The notes: generated from the letters alone by a model not told the origin. 64,000 nucleotides of DNA from Vibrio algarum (GCF_028204155.1 NZ_JAQLOI010000001.1:3100001-3164000); one strand, 5' to 3'. Positions 1 through 13,155 are shown, numbered from the stretch's first letter. Translations and numbers: made by a program.

Positions 1-2447
<2,447 letters not shown>

Positions 2448-2861
2448 ATACAACCCCAAAGGGTTTCGCTTGGTCTTTTTCCTTTTTGCTTCGTTGCTTT
2501 CAGAATTTACTTGGTCACAACCAGACGGTTGCTCCCTTCGATAAATTCTTCTGCGCCTTGCTAAAAGAAAAAATCCACGTCGCGAAATAACACCTAGTGT
2601 TATTGTAATAGCAACCAAGGTTTCTATCGTTGTCTCATTATTTGAATGAGCGAGACAACATTTTCGATTTTGCCGGACTCAAATATTAAACAATCTAACC
2701 GAAGTTAGGTGTTTCCAAGAACACTTGAATGTGTGTTGGTTTGTTATTACCGAAGTAATAACAAGTACCTATCAATTTCTTTCTAAAAAGAAGCCAATAG
2801 GATTTGAGAACTTTTATTTTGACAAATAATAATCAATTATTTATCAGTCAGCTTTCCAAAT

Positions 2862-2873
2862 TGTTAAAGAGCA
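2862..2873 (-). promoter_or_regulatory. rrn spacer boxA antitermination site
   Basis: On the minus strand this reads TGCTCTTTAACA followed by ATTTGGAAAGC, the classic boxA upstream of 23S in enterobacterial and vibrio rrn spacers. It binds the NusB/NusE complex and keeps polymerase processive in rRNA. It sits in the 505-bp tRNA-Ala to 23S spacer (2448-2952), where I see no gene. Confidence 0.85.
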
Positions 2874-2952
2874 AAGATTTCATACTTATAAAAATAAGCC
2901 AAAACCATTTTTAAATATTCTTTTCTCTGTGCAGAGTAAAAACACTTAAAGA

Positions 2953-3028
2953 TGGTGGAGCTATGCGGGATCGAACCGCAGACCTCCTGCGTGCAAGGCA
3001 GGCGCTCTCCCAGCTGAGCTATAACCCC
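2953..3028 (-). tRNA. tRNA-Ala (TGC anticodon)
   Basis: 76-nt cloverleaf on the minus strand starting GGGGTTATAGCTCAGC and ending in an encoded CCA; the anticodon loop CTTGCAC gives anticodon TGC. It lies in the 16S-23S spacer 38 bp after tRNA-Ile, the standard Ile-Ala spacer pair. Confidence 0.97.
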
Positions 3029-3066
3029 ATCAGTTGGGTGTTTCTATTGATAACTCATAGTTAATT

Positions 3067-3143
3067 TGGTGGGTCTGAGTGGACTTGAACCACCGACCTC
3101 CCGCTTATCAGGCGAGCGCTCTAACCAGCTGAGCTACAGACCC
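3067..3143 (-). tRNA. tRNA-Ile (GAT anticodon)
   Basis: 77-nt cloverleaf on the minus strand starting GGGTCTGTAGCTCAGC with an encoded CCA end; the anticodon loop CTGATAAG gives GAT. First tRNA after 16S in the spacer. The 209 bp between it and 16S (3144-3352) shows no gene. Confidence 0.97.
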
Positions 3144-3352
3144 ATTCTAACTTGATCTTTCAGCTTGATTCGTCGTTGTGCTGCTTATCCTCATTCAGTT
3201 ACATACTTATGTATGCGCCTTCATTCGTTAATGGCACGCCTTGATTCAAACTAAAATCTCTTCGTTATAACAGAAGATATTTCTGAGCTATCATCTCTTT
3301 ACTTTCTAAACCTAATCAATCTGTGTGGACACTCATCAAGCAATCTATCGTT

Positions 3353-4904
<1,552 letters not shown>

Positions 4905-5158
4905 AAGTTTTTTTGGCTCAATGAATACTGACTTTAAATTGCCTTTTACTTCTTAGCCAAAGCTAAACAGTAAAGTGTTCTTTAAAGTTCATACCATTCC
5001 AACAGAATGGTATTTAAATAACTGTGTTCGATATCCGAAGACATCAAATTAGGTCACTCAGTTCATTGAAACCGATTTTTGATTTCTTGCCCGAAAGCAG
5101 AGAATCATTGTCGATTGTCATCAACGAGTGCCCACACAGATTGATATAGGTTTAAATT

Positions 5159-5169
5159 GTTAAAGAGCG
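5159..5169 (-). promoter_or_regulatory. rrn leader boxA antitermination site
   Basis: Minus strand GCTCTTTAACA followed by ATTTAAA, the rrn leader boxA, about 33 bp downstream of the P2 -10 and about 255 bp before the 16S 5' end. It matches the spacer boxA at 2862-2873 and supports NusB/NusE-dependent antitermination of this operon. Confidence 0.85.
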
Positions 5170-5201
5170 TTGCTTGTGAGGTCTCTCTCAAGCGGACGGT
5201 C

Positions 5202-5229
5202 ATTTTAGCGATATAGCCTTCTGTGTCAA
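5202..5229 (-). promoter_or_regulatory. rrn P2-type promoter
   Basis: Minus strand TTGACA (5229-5224), 16-bp spacer, TAAAAT (5207-5202), then a GC-containing discriminator GACCGTCCGC. It lies between P1 and the leader boxA, the usual place for P2. Assigned by consensus match. Confidence 0.7.
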
Positions 5230-5381
5230 ACACTTTTTGCTATTTATTTCCTCTTGTTTGACTTTTCACTTTTTGAAGTGATCTGGAACAAGAAAGAGAA
5301 GATAAAACTCTATCGCCAGTCTATTTTGACCGACATCATCAACTCGTTTAGTTAGTAACTATTCGGTGACAACGGAGGCGC

Positions 5382-5409
5382 ATTATAGGGAGAAATTGAG
5401 TAAGCACAA
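5382..5409 (-). promoter_or_regulatory. rrn P1 promoter (growth-rate regulated type)
   Basis: Minus strand TTGTGC (5409-5404), 16-bp spacer ending CTCCC, TATAAT (5387-5382) and discriminator GCGCCTCC. The block CTCCCTATAATGCGCC is nearly identical to Escherichia coli rrn P1 promoters, whose GC-rich discriminator confers ppGpp/DksA control. Upstream (5410-5440) is A/T-rich, fitting an UP element. The whole 4905-5517 interval is leader and promoter DNA with no gene. Confidence 0.85.
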
Positions 5410-5470
5410 TACCTAATACTCATTTTTTTCTAAAAAGATCTCGTTCGATTAGATTTCAATCAAAACGTAC

Positions 5471-5493
5471 AAAAAAGGGGCTTTCGCCCCTTT
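5471..5493 (-). terminator. clpB rho-independent terminator
   Basis: On the minus strand AAAGGGGC-GAAA-GCCCCTTTTTT: an 8-bp stem with a GNRA-like tetraloop and a T tract, 25 bp after the clpB stop and before rrn P1. It insulates clpB from the rrn operon downstream. Confidence 0.9.
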
Positions 5494-5517
5494 AGTTGTT
5501 AATAAATAGTAATGTTT

Positions 5518-8091
5518 TCATTGATGAGCGATGATTCGATCATTATTAACCAGTAACTGCACTACCTTATCTGGATCAACTTTGCCTGCTAATATCGCTT
5601 TAGCCAACGGATTTTCGACACTCTGCTGTATCGCACGCTTAAGAGGACGTGCACCATAGACTGGGTCAAAGCCGATATGAGCGATAAGATCGAGGGCCTC
5701 TTCAGATACTTCTAGCTCATACCCACCATCTTTCATACGACTCGCAAGTCTAGCTAACTGTATTTTAGCAATAGACTTAATATGCTCTTGGCCTAATGGA
5801 TGGAATACAACACTCTCATCTATCCTATTTAAGAATTCAGGCTTGAAGTGTTTTATAACAACATCCATCACCTCACTCTTAATGCCTTCATAATTGAGTG
5901 TGTTGAAATTTTCTTGTATTCGATCAGAACCTAAATTAGATGTCATAATAACAACGGTATTTCGAAAATCTACCGTGCGCCCTTGACCATCGGTAAGCCT
6001 TCCATCATCAAGCACCTGGAGTAAAATATTAAATACGTCCGGATGCGCTTTTTCAACTTCATCTAATAAAATGACTGAATAAGGCCTGCGCCTAACGGCT
6101 TCTGTTAAATATCCACCCTCTTCATATCCGACATAACCTGGAGGAGCTCCAACCAAACGCGCGACAGAGTGTTTTTCCATAAATTCAGACATGTCTATGC
6201 GCACAATCGCGTCTTCACTATCAAACATAAAGTTTGCGAGTGTTTTACACAGCTCAGTTTTACCTACTCCCGTAGGGCCTAAGAATAAAAAAGAACCGAT
6301 AGGACGGTTAGGATCCGACAATCCAGCTCTACTACGACGTATAGCATTTGATACCACAGTAACCGCTTCTTTTTGTCCAATCACCCTACTATGCAGTACA
6401 TCTTCCATCGCGAGCAGCTTACTACGCTCTGCTTCTAGCATCTTCGAGACAGGTATACCCGTTTGCTTCGAAAGCACTTCTGCTATTTCTTCGTCTGTAA
6501 CCTTGTTTTTAAGCAAACTCATTTCTTGCATCTCAGCTTGCGCAGCAAGATCGAGTTGTTTTTCTAATTCGGGAATACGCCCATATTGAAGCTCAGACAT
6601 TCGATTTAAATCGCCAGCTCGTCTGGCAAAGTCCATATCCATTCGAGCATGCTCTAATTCGGTTTTTATGTGTTGGGTGCCTGACAGTGCCGCTTTTTCT
6701 GCATTCCAAATCTCTTCGAGTTCAGCGTAATCTCGCTCCTTAATACTCAATTCTTGGTTGATAACGTCTAAACGCTTACTACTCGCATCATCGTTTTGGT
6801 TAACCAACGCCTGCTGTTCTATTTTTAACTGAATGATTTTTCTTTCTAGCTTATCTAATGATTCAGGCTTTGAGTCAATCTGCATGCGGATGCTTGAGGC
6901 AGCTTCATCAATAAGATCGATCGCCTTATCAGGTAATTGACGATCCGAAACATAGCGATGCGATAAGGTTGCTGCTGCAACAATAGCAGGATCAGTAATC
7001 TCAACATGATGATGTAACTCATACCGCTCTTTCAAACCACGTAGGATAGCAACCGTATCTTCAACAGTCGGTTCATCAACGAGTACTTTTTGGAATCGAC
7101 GTTCTAATGCAGGGTCTTTTTCAATGTACTGGCGATACTCGTCAAGAGTTGTTGCGCCTACGCAATGTAGCTCACCTCGGGCAAGTGCTGGTTTTAGCAT
7201 ATTACCAGCATCCATTGAGCCTTCGCCTTTACCTGCCCCCACCATGGTATGGAGTTCATCGATAAAGAGAATGACATTGCCTTCTTCTTTAGAGAGTTCA
7301 CTCAATACTGATTTAAGTCGCTCTTCAAACTCGCCACGATATTTTGCTCCAGCAACTAAAGACCCCATATCTAGCGATAGTACGCGACGGCCTCTTAAAC
7401 CTTCGGGAACTTCATTATTAATAATACGTTGAGCTAAACCTTCGACAATCGCTGTTTTACCAACCCCTGGCTCTCCAATAATAACGGGGTTATTCTTTGT
7501 TCTACGTTGTAGAACTTGGATAGTGCGGCGTATTTCATCGTCACGACCAATAACTGGATCTAACTTTCCTTGTTCCGCTCGTTCGGTTAAATCTATAGTG
7601 AACTTTTCTAGAGCTTGACGTTTTTCTTCCGCGTTTGGGTCATCTACTTTTTGTCCACCACGTATCTGTTCTATTGCACCAGACAACGATTTTTCAGAGA
7701 GACCCATCTCATGGAGAAGTTGGCCCAAAGGTCCTTTATCTTCAATAGCGGCTAATAGGAAAATTTCGGATGATATGTAGGTATCTTGCCTTTGCTGTGC
7801 AACTTTGTCGCACATGTTGAACAAGTAGCCCATTCCGCTTGATAGTTGAACATCACCTCCGATTCCGCTCACTTTAGGTAAACGATCCATCATTTCGGAT
7901 AATTTGGAGCGCAGTTGTACGATGTCCACATCTAACATAGTAAGTAGTGGGCGGATTGCACCTCCATCTTGATTTAAAAGAGAAATCATAAGATGAACAG
8001 GTTCAATATATTGATGATCGCGTCCGAGTGCTAATGACTGTGCATCGGATATCGCTACTTGAAACTTGCTTGTGAATCGATCTAAACGCAT
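5518..8091 (-). CDS. clpB: ATP-dependent disaggregase ClpB
   Basis: 857-aa AAA+ hexameric chaperone that works with DnaK/DnaJ/GrpE to pull proteins out of aggregates in the cytoplasm. Visible parts: N-terminal Clp repeat domain (about 1-145), first ATPase module with Walker A GEPGVGKTA (about 206-214), a long coiled-coil middle domain (about 400-530), second ATPase module with GPTGVGKTE (about 605) and a C-terminal domain. It lacks a ClpP-docking loop, as ClpB should. The frame opens at an ATG four codons upstream (8103), but that ATG lies inside the Shine-Dalgarno GGAGG; the start at 8091 gives GGAGG-CTGCT-ATG and the family N-terminus MRLDRFTSKFQ. A sigma-32 promoter precedes it. Confidence 0.97.
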   Translation of the reverse strand: MRLDRFTSKFQVAISDAQSLALGRDHQYIEPVHLMISLLNQDGGAIRPLLTMLDVDIVQLRSKLSEMMDRLPKVSGIGGDVQLSSGMGYLFNMCDKVAQQRQDTYISSEIFLLAAIEDKGPLGQLLHEMGLSEKSLSGAIEQIRGGQKVDDPNAEEKRQALEKFTIDLTERAEQGKLDPVIGRDDEIRRTIQVLQRRTKNNPVIIGEPGVGKTAIVEGLAQRIINNEVPEGLRGRRVLSLDMGSLVAGAKYRGEFEERLKSVLSELSKEEGNVILFIDELHTMVGAGKGEGSMDAGNMLKPALARGELHCVGATTLDEYRQYIEKDPALERRFQKVLVDEPTVEDTVAILRGLKERYELHHHVEITDPAIVAAATLSHRYVSDRQLPDKAIDLIDEAASSIRMQIDSKPESLDKLERKIIQLKIEQQALVNQNDDASSKRLDVINQELSIKERDYAELEEIWNAEKAALSGTQHIKTELEHARMDMDFARRAGDLNRMSELQYGRIPELEKQLDLAAQAEMQEMSLLKNKVTDEEIAEVLSKQTGIPVSKMLEAERSKLLAMEDVLHSRVIGQKEAVTVVSNAIRRSRAGLSDPNRPIGSFLFLGPTGVGKTELCKTLANFMFDSEDAIVRIDMSEFMEKHSVARLVGAPPGYVGYEEGGYLTEAVRRRPYSVILLDEVEKAHPDVFNILLQVLDDGRLTDGQGRTVDFRNTVVIMTSNLGSDRIQENFNTLNYEGIKSEVMDVVIKHFKPEFLNRIDESVVFHPLGQEHIKSIAKIQLARLASRMKDGGYELEVSEEALDLIAHIGFDPVYGARPLKRAIQQSVENPLAKAILAGKVDPDKVVQLLVNNDRIIAHQ

Positions 8092-8124
8092 AGCAGCCTC
8101 CAATAAATAATCTCTATGCTAAGA

Positions 8125-8153
8125 AGATGGCTACTAGATGTTACTTTTTCAAG
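8125..8153 (-). promoter_or_regulatory. Sigma-32 heat-shock promoter of clpB
   Basis: Minus strand CTTGAAA (8153-8147), 14-bp spacer, AGCCATCT (8132-8125), against the sigma-32 consensus CTTGAAA N11-16 CCCCATNT. It lies 34-62 bp before the clpB ATG and only 9 bp after the end of pgeF, so clpB can be heat-induced independently of the upstream genes, as known for E. coli clpB. Confidence 0.8.
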
Positions 8154-8161
8154 GGAGATTT

Positions 8162-8884
8162 TTAATCTATCCAAATAAAGGTAGCTTGCCTACCTGTTAC
8201 ACCATCTCTACGGTAAGAATAGAATTTTTCTGAGTCTTCAAAGGTGCACATATTACTTCTATACACAGTCTTTACACCTGCATAGTTAAGACGTTGCGTT
8301 GCTAGCATGTTCATATCCGCTAGATATTTACCATTATCTTTAGCTAGGAAGGCCTTTTGCGCCTGTTGAGAATGTGAGACAAAAATATCAACAACATCTT
8401 GCCCTACTTCGAAAGCACTAACACCTATTGCTGGCCCTAGCCAAGCTATAACGGGCTTAGTGAAGTTCTTCACTGCGTTTTCTAGGATACCATCGGCTAA
8501 ACCACGCCAACCGGCATGTACAGCAGCCACTTTGGCGCCTTCTGTATCAGTAAGTAATACGGGTAAGCAGTCCGCCGTCATTACCGTACAAATGACCTTA
8601 GGCACTGATGTAATCGCACCATCGCCATCAAGCACCTCAGTTGTCGGTTGTTTTAAAACGATAACATGATCTGAATGGGTTTGATTAAGCCACACCTGAG
8701 CAGTTGGAAGTGCGGCCATATCATGAAGAATTTCGCGGTTTCTATTAACGAGTACAGGATCATCCTCAACATGCATACCTAAATTAAGCCCTTTATAGAC
8801 ACCATCTGAGACGCCTCCCATTCTAGTAGTACTAAAGGCTTTAACGTTTTTAGGTGCTTCCCAGTTAGGGATGATCAATTCCAT
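8162..8884 (-). CDS. pgeF: Peptidoglycan editing factor PgeF / polyphenol oxidase family (YfiH)
   Basis: 240-aa member of the YfiH/PgeF (formerly DUF152) multicopper-oxidoreductase-like family. In E. coli it hydrolyses wrongly incorporated L-Ser from UDP-MurNAc, guarding muropeptide composition; purine nucleoside activities are reported for homologues. The family's metal-binding motifs are visible: NQTHSDH (about 67), TADCLPVLLTD (about 103) and VHAGWRGLADGI (about 122). The ATG directly abuts the rluD stop with no gap, showing translational coupling in an rluD-pgeF operon. Confidence 0.93.
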   Translation of the reverse strand: MELIIPNWEAPKNVKAFSTTRMGGVSDGVYKGLNLGMHVEDDPVLVNRNREILHDMAALPTAQVWLNQTHSDHVIVLKQPTTEVLDGDGAITSVPKVICTVMTADCLPVLLTDTEGAKVAAVHAGWRGLADGILENAVKNFTKPVIAWLGPAIGVSAFEVGQDVVDIFVSHSQQAQKAFLAKDNGKYLADMNMLATQRLNYAGVKTVYRSNMCTFEDSEKFYSYRRDGVTGRQATFIWID

Positions 8885-9859
8885 TTAGTTATATTCTTCT
8901 TTATTTTGCTTCGTGTCATCTCTCAGAGCTTGCGTCATTACAACCATATCGTTCGGAATAGGCGCATGGAACTCCATCTCTTCCTTCGTAGTTGGATGTT
9001 CAAACCTTAACATTGCTGCATGAAGAGCTTGACGATCGAAACGGCGGATCATTTCAGTTAGCTCTTCTGAAGCGCCTTTCGGTATTCGAGCACGACCACC
9101 ATAAGCGATATCCCCTAATAGCGGATGCTGTAAATAGGACATATGCACACGAATCTGATGGGTGCGTCCAGATTCTAGACGTAATCGAATTCTAGTATGT
9201 TCTCTAAAATGTTCCGCTACACGGTAATGTGTCACTGCCGGTTTGCCCGTTATATTCACTGCCATTAGCGTGCGCTTTGTAGAGTGCCGACCAATTGGTT
9301 GATCTATCATCCCACCAGCGGTCATTTTACCAATAGCAATTGCTTCATACTCTCTCGTAATTTTACGCTTTTGTAGTGCACGTACTAATCTTGTTTGAGC
9401 TGGAACCGTCTTCGCTACTACCATTAAGCCGGTGGTGTCTTTGTCTAGACGATGCACGATACCCGCTCTAGGCACTTCTGCTATTTCAGGATAATGGAAT
9501 AACAGAGCATTTAGCACAGTCCCATCAGGCGTACCCGCACCTGGATGCACGACCAAATCTCGTGGTTTATTGATAACAATAATATCGTCATCTTCGTATA
9601 CAATATCTAATGGTATGTCTTGAGCTTCCCAACGCTCTTCGTCTTCAAGTTCACCTTGAATAGTAATTAATTCGCCACCCATTACTTTAATTCGGGCTTT
9701 GGTAACAACTTCGCCATTAACTTGAACCTTTCCTGCTAATAACCACTCTTTATGACGAGAACGGGAAAAATCAGAAAATAATTCTGCAATGGCTTGGTCT
9801 AATCTTTGACCAAGTTGGCTTTCTTTTACTGTGTCGGTTAATTCTATCTGCTGAGCCAT
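8885..9859 (-). CDS. rluD: 23S rRNA pseudouridine(1911/1915/1917) synthase RluD
   Basis: 324 aa. Makes three pseudouridines in helix 69 of 23S rRNA, important for ribosome assembly and RF2 function. An S4-like RNA-binding domain occupies about residues 17-80, followed by the RsuA/RluA catalytic domain; the motif HRLDKDTTGL places the catalytic Asp at residue 139, the same number as in E. coli. First gene of rluD-pgeF(-clpB), divergent from bamD, the arrangement seen widely in gamma-proteobacteria. Confidence 0.96.
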   Translation of the reverse strand: MAQQIELTDTVKESQLGQRLDQAIAELFSDFSRSRHKEWLLAGKVQVNGEVVTKARIKVMGGELITIQGELEDEERWEAQDIPLDIVYEDDDIIVINKPRDLVVHPGAGTPDGTVLNALLFHYPEIAEVPRAGIVHRLDKDTTGLMVVAKTVPAQTRLVRALQKRKITREYEAIAIGKMTAGGMIDQPIGRHSTKRTLMAVNITGKPAVTHYRVAEHFREHTRIRLRLESGRTHQIRVHMSYLQHPLLGDIAYGGRARIPKGASEELTEMIRRFDRQALHAAMLRFEHPTTKEEMEFHAPIPNDMVVMTQALRDDTKQNKEEYN

Positions 9860-10046
9860 ATCGAACTTTTTAAAAAACTATGAGACTAATGCTCATGACT
9901 GTGAAAAAATACGCTACTGCTTTCTACCTTCAATTGTAGCTAGCTTTTATATTTATAGCGTCCAAGTTGGTATCATTCTATCTGTTAAAAGATAAGAAGT
10001 AACGGAAGCAACAGAATTATTTAATTTAAGGAAATAGAATCCTGAC

Positions 10047-10772
10047 ATGAATTACCGCACTTTATCGAGCTTACTGGCACTTTCACTACTATTTGGCTGC
10101 TCTAGTAGCGACGAAATAGTACCTGATGTACCGGCCTCTGAACTTTACACCGACGCTCAATCTTCACTAAGAAGTGGCAACTGGCTAACTGCTGTAGAAA
10201 AACTGGAAGCATTAGATTCTCGATACCCTTTCGGACCTTATTCAGAACAAGTTCAACTTGATCTGATATATGCCTATTATAAAAATGGGGATCTTCCCTT
10301 GGCTCTCGCCACCATTGAACGATTCACACGTTTAAACCCGACGCATTCAAGAATGGATTGGGTACTCTACATGCGTGGTCTTTCGCACATGGCACAAGAT
10401 CAAAACTATATGCACAATATTTTTAATATAGACCGTTCTGATCGAGATCCTGAACCAGTAAAATCCGCATTTACTGATTTTAAAAGACTGCTACAAAGAT
10501 ACCCTAACAGTGCATTCGCAGCAGACGCCGAAAAACGTATGCACGCACTCAAGAATAGGTTAGCTAATTACGACCTAGCCAGTGCCGATTTCTATTTACG
10601 CAGAGAAGCTTGGATTGCGGCCATCAATCGCTGTCAAGAGCTACAGAAAACCTATCCAGATACTGAAGCCGCAAGAAAATCACTTGAAATACAGTTAGAG
10701 GCTTATAAGCAGTTGGGGTTAACCGACGCGGTTGCTCGAACCGAAGAGCTTATGAAGCTCAACCCAATTTAA
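10047..10772 (+). CDS. bamD: Outer membrane assembly lipoprotein BamD
   Basis: 241-aa essential lipoprotein of the BAM complex that folds beta-barrel proteins into the outer membrane. The N-terminus has a lipoprotein signal with lipobox LFGC (Cys18), then five TPR-like helix pairs rich in Y/L/A. Divergent from rluD across 187 bp. Followed by its own terminator at 10780, so it is monocistronic here. Confidence 0.96.
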   Translation: MNYRTLSSLLALSLLFGCSSSDEIVPDVPASELYTDAQSSLRSGNWLTAVEKLEALDSRYPFGPYSEQVQLDLIYAYYKNGDLPLALATIERFTRLNPTHSRMDWVLYMRGLSHMAQDQNYMHNIFNIDRSDRDPEPVKSAFTDFKRLLQRYPNSAFAADAEKRMHALKNRLANYDLASADFYLRREAWIAAINRCQELQKTYPDTEAARKSLEIQLEAYKQLGLTDAVARTEELMKLNPI

Positions 10773-10779
10773 AAATCCT

Positions 10780-10809
10780 AAAAACCGTTGTATATCAGCG
10801 GTTTTTTTA
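10780..10809 (+). terminator. bamD terminator
   Basis: AAAACCGTTG-TATAT-CAGCGGTTTTTTT: about 10-bp stem with one G:T wobble, then a T tract, starting 8 bp after the bamD stop. Confidence 0.85.
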
Positions 10810-10921
10810 TATCTAATCTATACTCAGTTGATGCAGTACAAAAAGCATATTCTCAGGCAAGACATACTATTAGAATAAAAAATCAATTAAACCCCATAGT
10901 AAAATCAACACGGATTGTTGT

Positions 10922-12403
10922 ATGAAAATAGATTGTTGTTTTAATAAATATAAAAATATGAAGGTGAAAAACACTATCACTAATTGTTATCGTTGGATGA
11001 TTTCACTTTTATTTATCCCATTTTTCAGTTTTTCGCTTGAACTTACTCCATTAAATACCAACCCATATACTGGTGACTTAGATGAGTTAACTAAAAAGGG
11101 AATTGTCCGCGTTCTGGTATCGGAAGATTTAGGCTTCTATTACGTTGAGGGCGGTAAACCAAAGGGTATGCTTGCTGAAGTACTCCATCATTTTGAAAAA
11201 GAACTAAAGAAAAAACACACCTCAGTACATATACAAATAATTCCAGTGACGAGAGATGATCTAATCCCTGCACTAAATGCCGGGTTTGGTGATGTAATTG
11301 TCGCAAACCTAACCAAAACAACCCGACGCGAACAGACACTCGATTTTAGTACTCCGATGATCAGCAACATTAAGGAGTTTTTGGTGACTCACTCTGGTGA
11401 GCCAGAACTAGTCGATATTGATCAACTGAGTGGAAAAGAAATCTGGGTTAGGCCAAGCTCAAGTTATTTTGAAAGTATCCAAAGCATCAACGAATACTTA
11501 ATTCTCAGTAACCTTGCACCAATCAATGTTCACTTTTTTGACGAAGCATTACAAGATTACGAGATCGTTGAAATGGTTAATCAAGGCTATATCTACTCAA
11601 CCGTTTTGGATAGTCATAAGGTTGAACTGTGGCTTGGTGTAATGGACAACATCAAAATCCATGAAAATCTACCATTACGCTCTGGTGCGGAAATTAGCTG
11701 GGCATTTAGAAAGAATAGCCCTCAACTTGAAAAACAAGTAAATAGTTTTTTACGTACGGCAAAAGCGGGGACGCTTTTAGGTAATGTGCTATACGATAGA
11801 TACATCCTTAACTCCAAGTGGCTAAGTCGCGCTCTCAGTCCAGATAGAATTAAACGTATGCAGTCATTAACTAACGTATTTGAGAAATACTCCGAGCAAT
11901 ATGACTTCGATTGGTTAATGGTATCAGCTCAAGCATTCCAAGAATCAGGCCTAGATAATAGTCTAGTGTCCCACAAGGGAGCCGTTGGTATCATGCAAGT
12001 GCTCCCCTCTACAGCAGCCGATCCGAATGTAAATATCAAAGATATTAAGCAGCTCGACAATAATGTTCATGCTGGAGTAAAGTACATGCGCTTCATTACC
12101 GACCGCTACTTTTCTGATGATGAAATTACTCGTGATAATCAAGTTTACCTATCGCTAGCGGCATACAATGCAGGCCCTGCAAACATTCGTAAAATGCGCA
12201 GGCTAGCTGTAAAACACGGGTATGACCCAAATATCTGGTTTAAAAATGTAGAGATTATTACACGTAGGAATATCGGCCGAGAGCCAGTCAATTATGTTGC
12301 AAACATCAATCGTTATTTTGTCATTTATAAACAATTAGAAGACATGCGAAAACTAAGAGAAGAAAAAAGTGCAGCACTACTAAAGCTAGTCGCTCCTGAG
12401 TAA
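10922..12403 (+). CDS. MltF-like membrane-bound lytic transglycosylase (SBP_bac_3 + SLT)
   Basis: 493 aa (481 from Met13). N-terminal hydrophobic segment (about 26-38) acts as signal or anchor; residues about 55-305 form a family-3 solute-binding-like domain, and about 320-460 a GH23 SLT lysozyme-like domain with FQESGLD (catalytic Glu341), GAVGIMQVLP and AAYNAGP motifs. This layout matches MltF, which cleaves peptidoglycan glycan strands to 1,6-anhydro products. The start is uncertain: neither ATG 10922 nor ATG 10958 has a good Shine-Dalgarno site. It sits between bamD and raiA, which are neighbours in E. coli. Whether it is the MltF orthologue or a paralogue cannot be settled here. Confidence 0.85.
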   Translation: MKIDCCFNKYKNMKVKNTITNCYRWMISLLFIPFFSFSLELTPLNTNPYTGDLDELTKKGIVRVLVSEDLGFYYVEGGKPKGMLAEVLHHFEKELKKKHTSVHIQIIPVTRDDLIPALNAGFGDVIVANLTKTTRREQTLDFSTPMISNIKEFLVTHSGEPELVDIDQLSGKEIWVRPSSSYFESIQSINEYLILSNLAPINVHFFDEALQDYEIVEMVNQGYIYSTVLDSHKVELWLGVMDNIKIHENLPLRSGAEISWAFRKNSPQLEKQVNSFLRTAKAGTLLGNVLYDRYILNSKWLSRALSPDRIKRMQSLTNVFEKYSEQYDFDWLMVSAQAFQESGLDNSLVSHKGAVGIMQVLPSTAADPNVNIKDIKQLDNNVHAGVKYMRFITDRYFSDDEITRDNQVYLSLAAYNAGPANIRKMRRLAVKHGYDPNIWFKNVEIITRRNIGREPVNYVANINRYFVIYKQLEDMRKLREEKSAALLKLVAPE

Positions 12404-12424
12404 ACATTATTAGCTTTGCAAATA

Positions 12425-12457
12425 AAAATGCCGCAACCATAAGAGTGCGGCATTTTT
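12425..12457 (+). terminator. Terminator after the MltF-like gene
   Basis: AATGCCGCA-accataagag-TGCGGCATTTTT: perfect 9-bp stem followed by T5, 22 bp after the stop. Confidence 0.9.
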
Positions 12458-12689
12458 AGAATTAAATAGTTTAATACAAAAGATCTAGATCACACTTTCA
12501 TATTGACTAGTAAGTAACCAATAAATATTAAAGACTGTGAAAAGCCCCTAAAAATAGGGTTATTTCTAGTACGTTACTTCTTACCAATCTATAGCTTTCA
12601 ACTCTCAGCACAAGCTTTTTTGTCGAATATTTCTAGTAGATTTGTTACAGATCACATTAAATAAACATTGACTAATACAGCGTAACTAT

Positions 12690-12705
12690 AGTGACCTGGG
12701 TCACA
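12690..12705 (+). promoter_or_regulatory. CRP-like operator upstream of raiA
   Basis: AGTGACCTGGGTCACA keeps the CRP core GTGA-N6-TCAC, with a near-palindromic centre, 67 bp before the raiA ATG. A weaker half-site (AGATCACATT, about 12648-12657) lies upstream. Cyclic-AMP control of raiA is known in E. coli; the match here is by eye. The rest of the 368-bp gap (12404-12771) contains the terminator and AT-rich promoter DNA, no gene. Confidence 0.6.
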
Positions 12706-12771
12706 TTATATTCCTCTTAAAACAGTAATCTGAATTCAACCCATAAGGGAAGTTACAGAGGACAACACTAT

Positions 12772-13128
12772 ATGAAAGTAAATATTACCGGCAAAAACTT
12801 AGAAATCACCTCTGCAATACGCACTCACATAGAGTCAAAGTTTGAGAAACTTGAAAAATGGCAAGTCGACATCATTGGTTGCCAGACTGCGATCAGCGAA
12901 GAACCAAATAAGCAAATGAAATTTGAAGCAAGCATTACGGTACCCAAAGGGAAGCTTGTTGCATCTTCAAGCAATGAAGATTTATATAAAGCAGTTACAG
13001 AAGTCGAACAAAAACTAGAGCGCCAACTTAATAAGTTGCGTCATAAGCCTGAAGCGCGTCGAGCCACTCACGCAGAAAAACCTGAAGAGCAAGATCTAAC
13101 GGAAACTGAGCTAGATGAAGCTATATAA
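12772..13128 (+). CDS. raiA: Ribosome-associated inhibitor RaiA (HPF/YfiA family)
   Basis: 118-aa short-form ribosome hibernation factor that binds the 30S decoding region in stationary phase. The sequence shows the beta-alpha-beta-beta-beta-alpha fold of the family, including KLEKWQ (about 26), KLERQLNKLRHKPEARR (about 83-99) and an acidic tail (about 103-118) typical of RaiA (YfiA) rather than Hpf. Gene order raiA-pheL-pheA is the same as in E. coli. Likely cAMP-CRP regulated. Confidence 0.95.
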   Translation: MKVNITGKNLEITSAIRTHIESKFEKLEKWQVDIIGCQTAISEEPNKQMKFEASITVPKGKLVASSSNEDLYKAVTEVEQKLERQLNKLRHKPEARRATHAEKPEEQDLTETELDEAI

Positions 13129-13155
13129 GAAAACCGTCTAAATAAATTCAGTTAT

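Noticed and set aside
6191..7432. Plus-strand frames of 132 and 102 aa within clpB
   Set aside because: Shadows of clpB codons in other frames, serine-rich with no start signals.
12668..12692. TTGACT and TATAGT as a raiA promoter
   Set aside because: The spacer is only 13 bp, too short for a sigma-70 promoter.
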